Shown here one piece after another: positions 6,127-11,437 of a stretch of DNA of 11,437 nt. This DNA comes from Desulfobacula sp. (lineage in GTDB: Bacteria > Desulfobacterota > Desulfobacteria > Desulfobacterales > Desulfobacteraceae). The DNA is taken from assembly GCA_027858355.1 (NCBI GenBank), contig JAQICW010000730.1, positions 1 through 11,437 on the forward strand, given 5' to 3'. The position numbers were made by a program, and so were the translations under genes. Under the pieces are notes generated by a model, which made no database searches, had not been told where the DNA came from, and saw only the letters and a list, made by a program, of their open reading frames with translations. Position 1 is the first letter of the stretch, and the number at the start of each line of letters is the position of its first letter.

Positions 6127-6638
6127 ATATTGATTTTTTCCAGGTTAAAGGAGCGGTAAATGATCATTTCCCGCTCCTTTCTGGTTTTATCAAAAGGTTT
6201 ATACTCAATTGTCTCAACCAGCTTGAGCGCTTCTTTTTTTGAAGGAATGGCACCAAGACCCTGTCCTGTGTTTTTGCCGGAAAGGGTATCCATTACCATA
6301 GCATCCCTTGCATCCGTTGAAACGGCAAAGGGAATTTGATAGTCATAGACAAGCCTTGCCCCGGCCAGAATTTCCCTTTCATAGGATCCAATGGATCCTG
6401 CCACACAGGTAATGGCCATCAATGCTTTGTCATTGCAGCTGACAATCAGGTCGATGGCTGAGATATAATCTTCGCCTTTAAACTGGACAACCAATTTTTC
6501 ATCCACCTTAATATCTTTTTTTGAATATCCTTTTTCATGGACCAGAAATCTTTCAAATATCTGCCTGCTGGCCTCAGACCCCATATTTCTTACTGGTTTT
6601 CCCGTAATGTAGTCAGTGATTATATAATCAAATGTCAT
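6123..6638 (-). CDS. HsdR N-terminal domain protein with degenerate nuclease motif
   Basis: A 171-residue stand-alone protein resembling the N-terminal domain of type I restriction endonuclease subunit R (HSDR_N_2-like). The visible order is ASRQIFERFLVHEKGYSKKDI (23-43), AIDLIV (61-66), KALMAITCVAG (71-81), ARLVYDYQIPFAVSTDARDA (94-113). Asp63 aligns with the first acid of the PD-(D/E)xK site, but the ExK pair is replaced by Thr77 and Val79, so nuclease activity looks lost. No methylase, specificity or helicase gene is nearby, so this is not a restriction system. It starts with an ATG overlapping the gpmI stop (ATGA), implying translational coupling, and is the last gene of the reverse operon. 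Its last codons also encode the hairpin at 6147-6180. Function unknown; nucleic-acid binding is a guess. Confidence 0.75.
   Translation of the reverse strand: MTFDYIITDYITGKPVRNMGSEASRQIFERFLVHEKGYSKKDIKVDEKLVVQFKGEDYISAIDLIVSCNDKALMAITCVAGSIGSYEREILAGARLVYDYQIPFAVSTDARDAMVMDTLSGKNTGQGLGAIPSKKEALKLVETIEYKPFDKTRKEREMIIYRSFNLEKINI
6147..6180 (+). terminator. GC-rich hairpin, probable terminator of the forward operon
   Basis: AAAGGAGCGG (6147-6156) pairs perfectly with CCGCTCCTTT (6171-6180). The loop contains the palindrome AAATGATCATTT, which can extend the stem past one mismatch. It starts 20 bases after the zinc-ribbon stop codon. The downstream T-run on the forward strand is imperfect (TTTCTGGTTTTATC), so termination may be partial. 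The same bases encode residues 153-164 of the reverse-strand HsdR-N protein. Confidence 0.6.
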
Positions 6639-8191
6639 ATTAAAGATGTCCCTGTCATTTCAGCGGATTGTTCTATATTTAATATTTTCAGAAGGGTTGG
6701 GGCGATATCGCCAAGAATTCCGTCTTTCATCGCTATACCTTTATAAATATCTCCTGCAAGTATAAGTCTAACAGGATTCAAGGTGTGGGCAGTGTGAGGG
6801 GAGCCGTCATCTGCAATCATCTGTTCTGCATTTCCATGATCTGCTGTTACCAATGCAATACCACCTGTTACCCATATGGCTTCAACAACCTTTTGCGCAC
6901 ATTTGTCAACGGTTTCACATCCTTTGATGGCAGCTTCCAGAATCCCTGTGTGTCCCACCATGTCCATATTGGCAAAATTCAGTAAGATAAACCCAAATTT
7001 TCCAGACTTGATTTTTTCACAGGCTGTGTCAGCAACTTCAAAAGCGCTCATCTGGGGTTTTTTATCATAGGTTGCCACATCTCTGGGAGAGGGAATCAAG
7101 ACTCTTTCTTCTCCCTTAAAAATTTTTTCATCTCCACCATTAAAAAAATAGGTAACATGGGCATATTTTTCAGTTTCCGCAATTCGAAGTTGAGGAATAT
7201 GGTTTCTGCTTAATATTTCCCCGAGAATATTATCCAGGTGTTGAGGTGCAAAGGCCATTGGAAGGTCAAAGGTTTCGTCATACTGGGTCATGCTGACAAA
7301 GTCTGCCAGATCTATTAGTCTTTGCCTGGTAAATTCATTAAAGCCTTTTTCTGTAAAGGCTCTTGTGATTTCTTTCGCCCGGTCTGCCCTGAAATTAAAA
7401 AAGATAATGCCGTCTCCATCATCAATTATACCATTTGGGGCACCGTTTAATGTGTCTTTGTGAGTTTTGAGAAGAATGGGTTTAATGAATTCATCAGTCT
7501 GACCGGAATTATATGCGTTCTGTACAGCTGCTATTGGATTGTCAGCAAGTAATCCTGCAGCGTTTGTAAAAAGAAGGTATGCTTTTTCAACCCTGTCCCA
7601 CCTTGTATCCCTGTCCATGGCCCAGTAGCGGCCCACAATAGTGGCTATTTTGCCATAATTTTGTTTGTCAAGATAGTCCTGCAACTGTTGAATATAATTA
7701 ATGCCGTTTGTGGGGGAGGTGTCCCTGCCGTCAAGTATTGGGTGGATAAAAAGATGTTTAACCTTGTTTTGTTTTGCCATATCAATTAAGGCAAACAAAT
7801 GGGAGATGTGACTGTGAACACCGCCGTCAGACAAAAGCCCCATAAGATGGAGGCCTTTGTCAGTGCCCGACACCTTTGCCATGACATCTAAAAGTGCTGG
7901 GGTTTTAAAAAAGGATTTGTCGGAAATAGCCTGATTGATTCTTACAAAATCCTGCAATACTTTTCGACCCGCACCAATATTCATATGCCCGACCTCTGAG
8001 TTGCCCATGGTTCCATCTGGAAGGCCTACGGCACTTCCCGAGCACAGAAGTTTGCAGGAGGGAAAATTTTTTAAAAGAGAATCTAAAAAAGGAGTATCTG
8101 CCAGGGCAAATGCATTGCCTATGGTTGTATCATTAATGCCCCAACCGTCAAGGATCATTAAAATATTGACGGGAAGGGATTTAGAATCCAT
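6635..8191 (-). CDS. gpmI: 2,3-bisphosphoglycerate-independent phosphoglycerate mutase
   Basis: A 518-residue cytosolic enzyme interconverting 3- and 2-phosphoglycerate in glycolysis/gluconeogenesis using two metal ions (usually manganese). It belongs to the alkaline phosphatase superfamily. Visible motifs are ILDGWG with metal-ligand Asp15, GTMGNSEVGHMNIGAGR with catalytic Ser65, LLSDGGVHSH, HPILDGRDTSP, GRYWAMDRD, FNFRADRAKE, FANMDMVGHTG and VTADHGNAEQM, so all metal and substrate residues seem intact. The frame is open further upstream, to 8266, but the chosen ATG has AAGGA five bases before it and gives the normal family length. An adjacent in-frame ATG at 8194 is possible. The start overlaps the end of rsfS by 11 bases, and the stop overlaps the next ATG, so it is translationally coupled on both sides. 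Confidence 0.97.
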   Translation of the reverse strand: MDSKSLPVNILMILDGWGINDTTIGNAFALADTPFLDSLLKNFPSCKLLCSGSAVGLPDGTMGNSEVGHMNIGAGRKVLQDFVRINQAISDKSFFKTPALLDVMAKVSGTDKGLHLMGLLSDGGVHSHISHLFALIDMAKQNKVKHLFIHPILDGRDTSPTNGINYIQQLQDYLDKQNYGKIATIVGRYWAMDRDTRWDRVEKAYLLFTNAAGLLADNPIAAVQNAYNSGQTDEFIKPILLKTHKDTLNGAPNGIIDDGDGIIFFNFRADRAKEITRAFTEKGFNEFTRQRLIDLADFVSMTQYDETFDLPMAFAPQHLDNILGEILSRNHIPQLRIAETEKYAHVTYFFNGGDEKIFKGEERVLIPSPRDVATYDKKPQMSAFEVADTACEKIKSGKFGFILLNFANMDMVGHTGILEAAIKGCETVDKCAQKVVEAIWVTGGIALVTADHGNAEQMIADDGSPHTAHTLNPVRLILAGDIYKGIAMKDGILGDIAPTLLKILNIEQSAEMTGTSLI

Positions 8192-8594
8192 CATCTTCCT
8201 TCTCATTTTTGTTTTCCTTTGGCTCAAAGGCTTTTTTAAATTCGGAAAGATCAATCCTTGGCGCATCAGCCCACAAGCCTTCTATATCATAAAAAGATTT
8301 TTTTTCAGATTCAAAAACATGAATAATGACTTCGCCATAATCAAGCAAAGCCCAGTCACCTTCTTTAACACCTTCAACACCAATGGTTTTTATCTTCTGA
8401 CCTTTTAAGCTTTTAATCAAATACTCGGCAATGCCTGTAACCTGGCGTTGGGAACTGCCTTCAATAATGACAAGAGTATCTGTATAAGATGTGAATTTTT
8501 TAACATCAATGGCAATAATTGATTTTGCCTTTCTCTCAAATGCAGGAATAAGGTATTTTTTAATATCATCTTTTATTGTGATGCTGTTTTTCAT
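8181..8594 (-). CDS. rsfS: Ribosome silencing factor RsfS (Iojap/YbeB family)
   Basis: A 137-residue protein that binds ribosomal protein L14 on the large subunit and blocks joining with the small subunit, saving energy when nutrients are short. Family marks are DTLVIIEGSSQRQV (39-52), a GVEGVKEGDWALLDYGEVIIHVF block with the conserved Gly, Trp and Asp-Tyr residues (about 72-94), and SFYDIEGLWADAPRIDL near 100-116. A charged Lys/Glu/Asp tail of about 15 residues follows the domain. Its ATG overlaps the nadD stop (ATGA) and its 3' end overlaps the gpmI start, so translation is probably coupled. The nadD-rsfS pairing is very common in bacteria. Confidence 0.96.
   Translation of the reverse strand: MKNSITIKDDIKKYLIPAFERKAKSIIAIDVKKFTSYTDTLVIIEGSSQRQVTGIAEYLIKSLKGQKIKTIGVEGVKEGDWALLDYGEVIIHVFESEKKSFYDIEGLWADAPRIDLSEFKKAFEPKENKNEKEDDGF
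8197..8201 (-). promoter_or_regulatory. Ribosome-binding site deciding the gpmI start
   Basis: On the reverse strand AAGGA is followed five bases later by the ATG at 8191. The preceding in-frame ATG at 8194 would be only two bases away, and the ATG at 8206 lies upstream of the site. Confidence 0.6.
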
Positions 8595-9238
8595 TTATAC
8601 AATTCCTTTGTTTTAATAATTTTTTCAATATTTGCAGGCACAAGATCTTTTATGGATTTCCTGTTTTTTACCCGTTCCCGAATCATGGTGGATGAAATAT
8701 TAATTTTGGGTACCTTGCAAATTATTATTTTCTGTTTTTTTTTATGGAAAAACGTATTGTCCTGTTCATTAAAGATGTACCCTTTTGATATGTTTTCGTC
8801 AATAAAAGAGACTATGGTATTATAATTTTCCCAATGTCCTCTTAGCATGATGATAATTTGAATAGTTTCAAAAATTTGATCTTTATGTTTCCAGGTTGTT
8901 ATATCCAAAAATGCGTCAGAGCCCATTAAAAGGGAAAAATGGGTATTAGGGCCATATTCTTTTTTAAATTCGTTTATGGTATCAATGGTAAAGGAAGGTC
9001 CTTTTCTGATTAATTCTTTGTCTGAAACGAAAAAATTTTTATGGCCCTTTAAGCTTTGTTTTACCATCTCAAACCGGTCATTTGCAGGCGCAAGGTTTAT
9101 GTCAGGTTTGTGAGGAGGGGTTGCAGAAGGGATTAAAAAAATTTTTTCCAAACCATATCTATCTTTTACATATTGAATAATTTCAATATGTCCATTGTGG
9201 AAAGGATTAAAAGTTCCCCCAAAAAGTCCTGCTTTCAT
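8591..9238 (-). CDS. nadD: Nicotinate-nucleotide adenylyltransferase
   Basis: A 215-residue enzyme that adenylates nicotinate mononucleotide to deamido-NAD in NAD synthesis. The N-terminal nucleotide-binding motif GGTFNPFHNGH (7-17) holds the HxGH signature. SATPPHKP (about 38-45), LMGSDAF and the C-terminal ISSTMIR (181-187) complete the family pattern. Length and motif order are normal for bacterial NadD. It starts two bases after the end of obgE and overlaps rsfS by four bases, so it is in the middle of the reverse operon. It is richer in A and T than its neighbours, with many Lys and Ile codons, but nothing suggests transfer. Confidence 0.96.
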   Translation of the reverse strand: MKAGLFGGTFNPFHNGHIEIIQYVKDRYGLEKIFLIPSATPPHKPDINLAPANDRFEMVKQSLKGHKNFFVSDKELIRKGPSFTIDTINEFKKEYGPNTHFSLLMGSDAFLDITTWKHKDQIFETIQIIIMLRGHWENYNTIVSFIDENISKGYIFNEQDNTFFHKKKQKIIICKVPKINISSTMIRERVKNRKSIKDLVPANIEKIIKTKELYK

Positions 9239-9240
9239 TT

Positions 9241-10236
9241 TTATTTCTTTGCAAGCTTGGAAGATAAAAGGTTGACAAGTTCTTTTACCCCTTTCCCCGT
9301 TACAGCTGACAAGGTCAATACCTGGATATCTTTTAAGGCATTTTTAAATGCCTCAATTTTTTCTTTTGTCCCGGGCAGGTCAATTTTGTTCAGCACGACA
9401 ATCTGCTTTTTTTGTGCCAGTGTCTGGCTGTGCTTGGATAACTCATTGTTGATCAGGTTAAAAGACTTAAGCGGAAAATCAGGATCTATCAGAAAAGAAT
9501 CAATCAAATGAACCAGGATTCCGGTTCTTTCAATATGTTTTAAAAAACTGATGCCAAGGCCCAGTCCTTCGTGTGCACCCTCAATCAACCCTGGGATGTC
9601 TGCCACAGCAAAGGGTTCTCCAAAGGTTGGTTCTACCATTCCTATGATTGGGGTCAGTGTTGTAAAAGGATATTCGGCTATTTTAGGACGGGCTGCCGAT
9701 ATATTGCTGATCAGGGTTGATTTTCCGGCATTGGGCAAACCAACAAGCCCGACATCGGCAAGAAGTTTCAGCTCCAGTTTCAGCTTGAGTTCAATGCCGG
9801 GAATACCAGGCTGAGAATATCTGGGTGCCCTATTGGTGGAAGATGCAAACCGTTTATTGCCCCGTCCGCCCATGCCGCCCTGGGCAATAATATATTCATC
9901 TTCAGTATTGGTTAGATCGACAATAATTTCGCTTGTGTCTGCATTGGAAACAATGGTTCCCGGGGGAAGGGCGATGATGCAGGGTGAGCCGTTTTTGCCA
10001 TGTTTTTGTTTGCCTTGACCGCCCTCGCCATTTTTGGCTCTGAGAAATTTCTGGCGGCGATAATCATAGAGTGTTCGTTTACTTGGATCAATCTTTAGAA
10101 TAACATCTCCACCATCACCGCCATCACCACCATCAGGTCCGCCTCTTTCAATGTACCGTTCCCTTCGGAAACTTGTACATCCTCGACCGCCATTTCCGGA
10201 ACTGACTATGATAATTGTTTCATCTACAAATTTCAC
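9241..10236 (-). CDS. obgE: Obg family GTPase (50S assembly / stress)
   Basis: A 331-residue ribosome-associated GTPase for late large-subunit assembly and stress control. The glycine-rich Obg fold spans about 1-158 ([14 protein letters not shown] at 32-45; [11 protein letters not shown] at 120-130). The G domain has G1 GLPNAGKS (166-173), switch YPFTTLTP (189-196), G3 DIPG (213-216), G4 NKID (283-286) and G5 LSA (309-311). It ends right after the G domain, so the variable C-terminal extension (OCT domain) is absent, as in many Gram-negative homologues. The start is GTG, inside the rpmA stop (GTGA), implying translational coupling with L27. The MKFVDE beginning matches Obg start sites elsewhere. 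Confidence 0.97.
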   Translation of the reverse strand: MKFVDETIIIVSSGNGGRGCTSFRRERYIERGGPDGGDGGDGGDVILKIDPSKRTLYDYRRQKFLRAKNGEGGQGKQKHGKNGSPCIIALPPGTIVSNADTSEIIVDLTNTEDEYIIAQGGMGGRGNKRFASSTNRAPRYSQPGIPGIELKLKLELKLLADVGLVGLPNAGKSTLISNISAARPKIAEYPFTTLTPIIGMVEPTFGEPFAVADIPGLIEGAHEGLGLGISFLKHIERTGILVHLIDSFLIDPDFPLKSFNLINNELSKHSQTLAQKKQIVVLNKIDLPGTKEKIEAFKNALKDIQVLTLSAVTGKGVKELVNLLSSKLAKK

Positions 10237-10487
10237 GCTTCATAAACGCTGACTTTTTTTCTGTCGCGGCCTTTTCTTTCAAAGGTCACAACGCCATCAA
10301 TCAAGGCAAAAAGGGTAAAATCTCTACCCATACCAACGTTGCTGCCGGGATGGAGCTTGGTGCCAACCTGTCTTACAAGAATGTTCCCTGCAAGAACGTT
10401 TTGTCCGCCAAATTTTTTGACACCCCGTCGCTGAGCGTTTGAATCACGACCGTTTTTTGTACTACCTGCTGCTTTTTTATGTGACAT
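10233..10487 (-). CDS. rpmA: 50S ribosomal protein L27
   Basis: An 84-residue large-subunit protein whose flexible N-terminus reaches the peptidyl-transferase centre. The sequence shows [20 protein letters not shown], then [22 protein letters not shown] and [13 protein letters not shown]. It starts MSHKKAAGS instead of the more usual MAHKKGGGS, and has no Firmicutes-type cleavable extension. Its ATG is 18 bases from the rplU stop, with a GGAGAG ribosome-binding site. Second gene of the operon. Confidence 0.98.
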   Translation of the reverse strand: MSHKKAAGSTKNGRDSNAQRRGVKKFGGQNVLAGNILVRQVGTKLHPGSNVGMGRDFTLFALIDGVVTFERKGRDRKKVSVYEA

Positions 10488-10505
10488 TAGGTCTCTCCTT
10501 ACTAT

Positions 10506-10817
10506 CTAAACCGCAATGGAATCTATTTTAATTTCAGTATAATGCTGTCTGTGGCCTTTCATTCTTCTAAAGCCTTTACGACGTTTATACTTGAAGACTA
10601 ATTTCTTTTTGTCCTTTGCCTGGTCAAGAATGTGCGCTTTGACGGAGGCAGTTTCAACTTTTGGATTTCCAAGGGTAATGGTTTCACCATCGGAATACAT
10701 GAGGATGTCATCAAATTCAATCTGGGAACCCTCTGTACCTTCAAGTTTCTCAACTTTAAGGATCTGTTCTTCATGAACCTTGTATTGTTTTCCTCCGGTT
10801 CTGATAACTGCGTACAT
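10506..10817 (-). CDS. rplU: 50S ribosomal protein L21
   Basis: A 103-residue large-subunit protein binding 23S rRNA. The sequence shows MYAVIRTGGKQYKV at the start, a VEKLEG region, LGNPKVETASVKAHIL in the middle and the basic KYKRRKGFRRMKGHRQHYTEIKI near the end. This is normal length and the usual partner of rpmA. It is the first gene of the reverse operon, with AAGGAG at 10827-10832 nine bases before the ATG and a promoter about 60 bases upstream. Confidence 0.98.
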   Translation of the reverse strand: MYAVIRTGGKQYKVHEEQILKVEKLEGTEGSQIEFDDILMYSDGETITLGNPKVETASVKAHILDQAKDKKKLVFKYKRRKGFRRMKGHRQHYTEIKIDSIAV

Positions 10818-10871
10818 TTTTAAACTCTCCTTATTATTTCAATACTTTTGCAATTTTAAAAAACTCTGAAT

Positions 10872-10898
10872 ATTATACTTATTCCCTAGGATTGTCAA
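10872..10898 (-). promoter_or_regulatory. Sigma70 promoter of the rplU operon
   Basis: On the reverse strand a perfect TTGACA (10893-10898) is followed after 15 bases by a perfect TATAAT (10872-10877). A 17-base spacing to the overlapping TAATAT (10870-10875) is also possible. Transcription would start near 10865, giving a leader of about 50 bases before rplU. No other strong promoter is seen within the operon. Confidence 0.7.
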
Positions 10899-11124
10899 GA
10901 TAAACATATTTACAATTTTAATCAGTATACATAACAGATTTTATGCGTTTGGTAAATCAAAAAATAAACTCTTTTCTCCTGTTGGTTAACTCAATGTATT
11001 CCTCTGGTTAAAATTATCCCCGGTTATCTGTTGGAATCTGGATGCCTTAACCTGTTTTTGCTTTGCCTTGCCTTGCGTTTCTTTTTTTTCTCTGCTTTGG
11101 ATTTTGCCAAATTCAAAATGATAT
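10899..11124. other. Intergenic stretch upstream of the rplU promoter, no gene seen
   Basis: AT-rich DNA between the rplU promoter and the hairpin near 11150. No open frame with a ribosome-binding site is convincing on either strand. A short pentamer run related to CCTTG lies near 11064-11078 and looks like simple sequence. No RNA gene or riboswitch was recognised. Confidence 0.5.
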
Positions 11125-11177
11125 AAAGGATGGTCGGAAATTTTTTAGCATTTCTAATTTTCAGCCATCCTTTTTTT
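11125..11177 (-). terminator. Hairpin after the partial beta-barrel gene
   Basis: AAAGGATGG (11125-11133) pairs with CCATCCTTT (11165-11173). The inner stem continues with two mismatches and AT pairs. A run of seven T follows on the forward strand (11171-11177), and TTTATATCATTTT follows on the reverse strand. As the only gene reading toward it is the reverse one ending at 11203, it probably terminates that transcript about 30 bases after the stop. Confidence 0.5.
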
Positions 11178-11202
11178 CAAGGGTTGTTAAAAATTGGATT
11201 TG

Positions 11203-11437
11203 TCAGAATTCAATCGCAATTCTTGTAAAAAATTCATTCATGCTGTCATCAGCGCTGCTTCCTTTAGAGAGCGCATATTCACTCTTTCTGTATTCACCAG
11301 ACAGACTGCATGCAAAACTGTCACTTTCAAAAAGCGTATAGGTTAATCCGATGCTGTATCTATAGTCCAGGTGTTCATCCTGCTCCCCGCTTTGATCATC
11401 ATCAAAGCTTTCATATCTTACCGCTGCAAGCAGAGGA
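11203..11437 (-). CDS. Outer-membrane beta-barrel protein, C-terminal part (partial)
   Basis: The reverse strand is open from the right edge of the window to a TGA, giving 77 residues; the start lies outside. The sequence alternates polar and hydrophobic or aromatic residues in strand-length blocks: YRYSIGLTYTLF, SFACSLSGEYRKSEY and EFFTRIAIEF. These are joined by acidic turns (SFDDDQSGEQDE). It ends in Phe, the usual last residue of proteins inserted by the BAM complex. This supports a Gram-negative outer-membrane barrel, but the family and cargo cannot be told from the last strands alone. Confidence 0.7.
   Translation of the reverse strand, partial: PLLAAVRYESFDDDQSGEQDEHLDYRYSIGLTYTLFESDSFACSLSGEYRKSEYALSKGSSADDSMNEFFTRIAIEF

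Noticed and set aside
6123..6638. A type I restriction-modification system
   Set aside because: Only an N-terminal-like domain is present, its catalytic motif looks lost, and there is no methylase, specificity or helicase gene in the window.
7935..8408. Forward open frame of 157 codons across gpmI and rsfS
   Set aside because: It is antisense to two clearly recognised conserved genes and shows no family motif.
11063..11341. Forward open frame of 92 codons at the right end
   Set aside because: It runs through the hairpin and is antisense to the beta-barrel frame; its Phe/Ser-rich composition is typical of a shadow frame, and no ribosome-binding site precedes it.

Overview
The window looks like chromosomal DNA from an AT-rich Gram-negative anaerobe, most likely a sulfate reducer of the Desulfobacterota (Desulfobacteraceae-like). 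This is inferred from three things: a ribosomal/housekeeping cluster in an order common in that phylum, a methylmalonyl-CoA-type carboxyltransferase operon of the kind used in propionate metabolism, and a partial outer-membrane beta-barrel protein at the right edge. No taxonomic search could be run.

Left part (1-700): the last 33 codons of a possible forward gene, then a reverse-strand small sulfur-carrier protein (MoaD/ThiS fold, CysO-like, ending in Gly-Gly), then a divergent intergenic region with a sigma70-like promoter facing right.

Forward cluster (701-6126): a DUF6125-type cysteine-rich protein; the carboxyltransferase subunit of a methylmalonyl-CoA/propionyl-CoA enzyme (12S/MmdA type); a 73-residue protein resembling the small epsilon/delta subunits of biotin-dependent decarboxylases; a pyruvate/oxaloacetate carboxyltransferase subunit fused to a biotin carrier domain (5S + 1.3S); and a double zinc-ribbon protein with a helical-repeat middle. 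There is no biotin carboxylase and no membrane decarboxylase subunit. The set therefore best fits a methylmalonyl-CoA:pyruvate transcarboxylase, which moves CO2 between methylmalonyl-CoA/propionyl-CoA and pyruvate/oxaloacetate without ATP.

Reverse cluster (10817 down to 6123): rplU, rpmA, obgE, nadD, rsfS, gpmI and a HsdR-N-domain protein with a degenerate nuclease motif. The genes are packed tightly, with stop/start overlaps of the GTGA and ATGA kind, behind one strong promoter upstream of rplU. Ribosomal proteins and two ribosome-associated factors (Obg, RsfS) are thus tied to NAD synthesis and glycolysis.

The two clusters converge and their last genes overlap by 4 bases. A GC-rich hairpin that could end the forward transcript lies inside the coding sequence of the last reverse gene. 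At the right edge (11203-11437) is the C-terminal part of a reverse-strand beta-barrel protein, followed by a hairpin. No CRISPR array, insertion sequence, tRNA or rRNA was seen. The most interesting material is the transcarboxylase operon with its two poorly described small partners, the internally duplicated DUF6125 protein, and the convergent overlap with its embedded hairpin.
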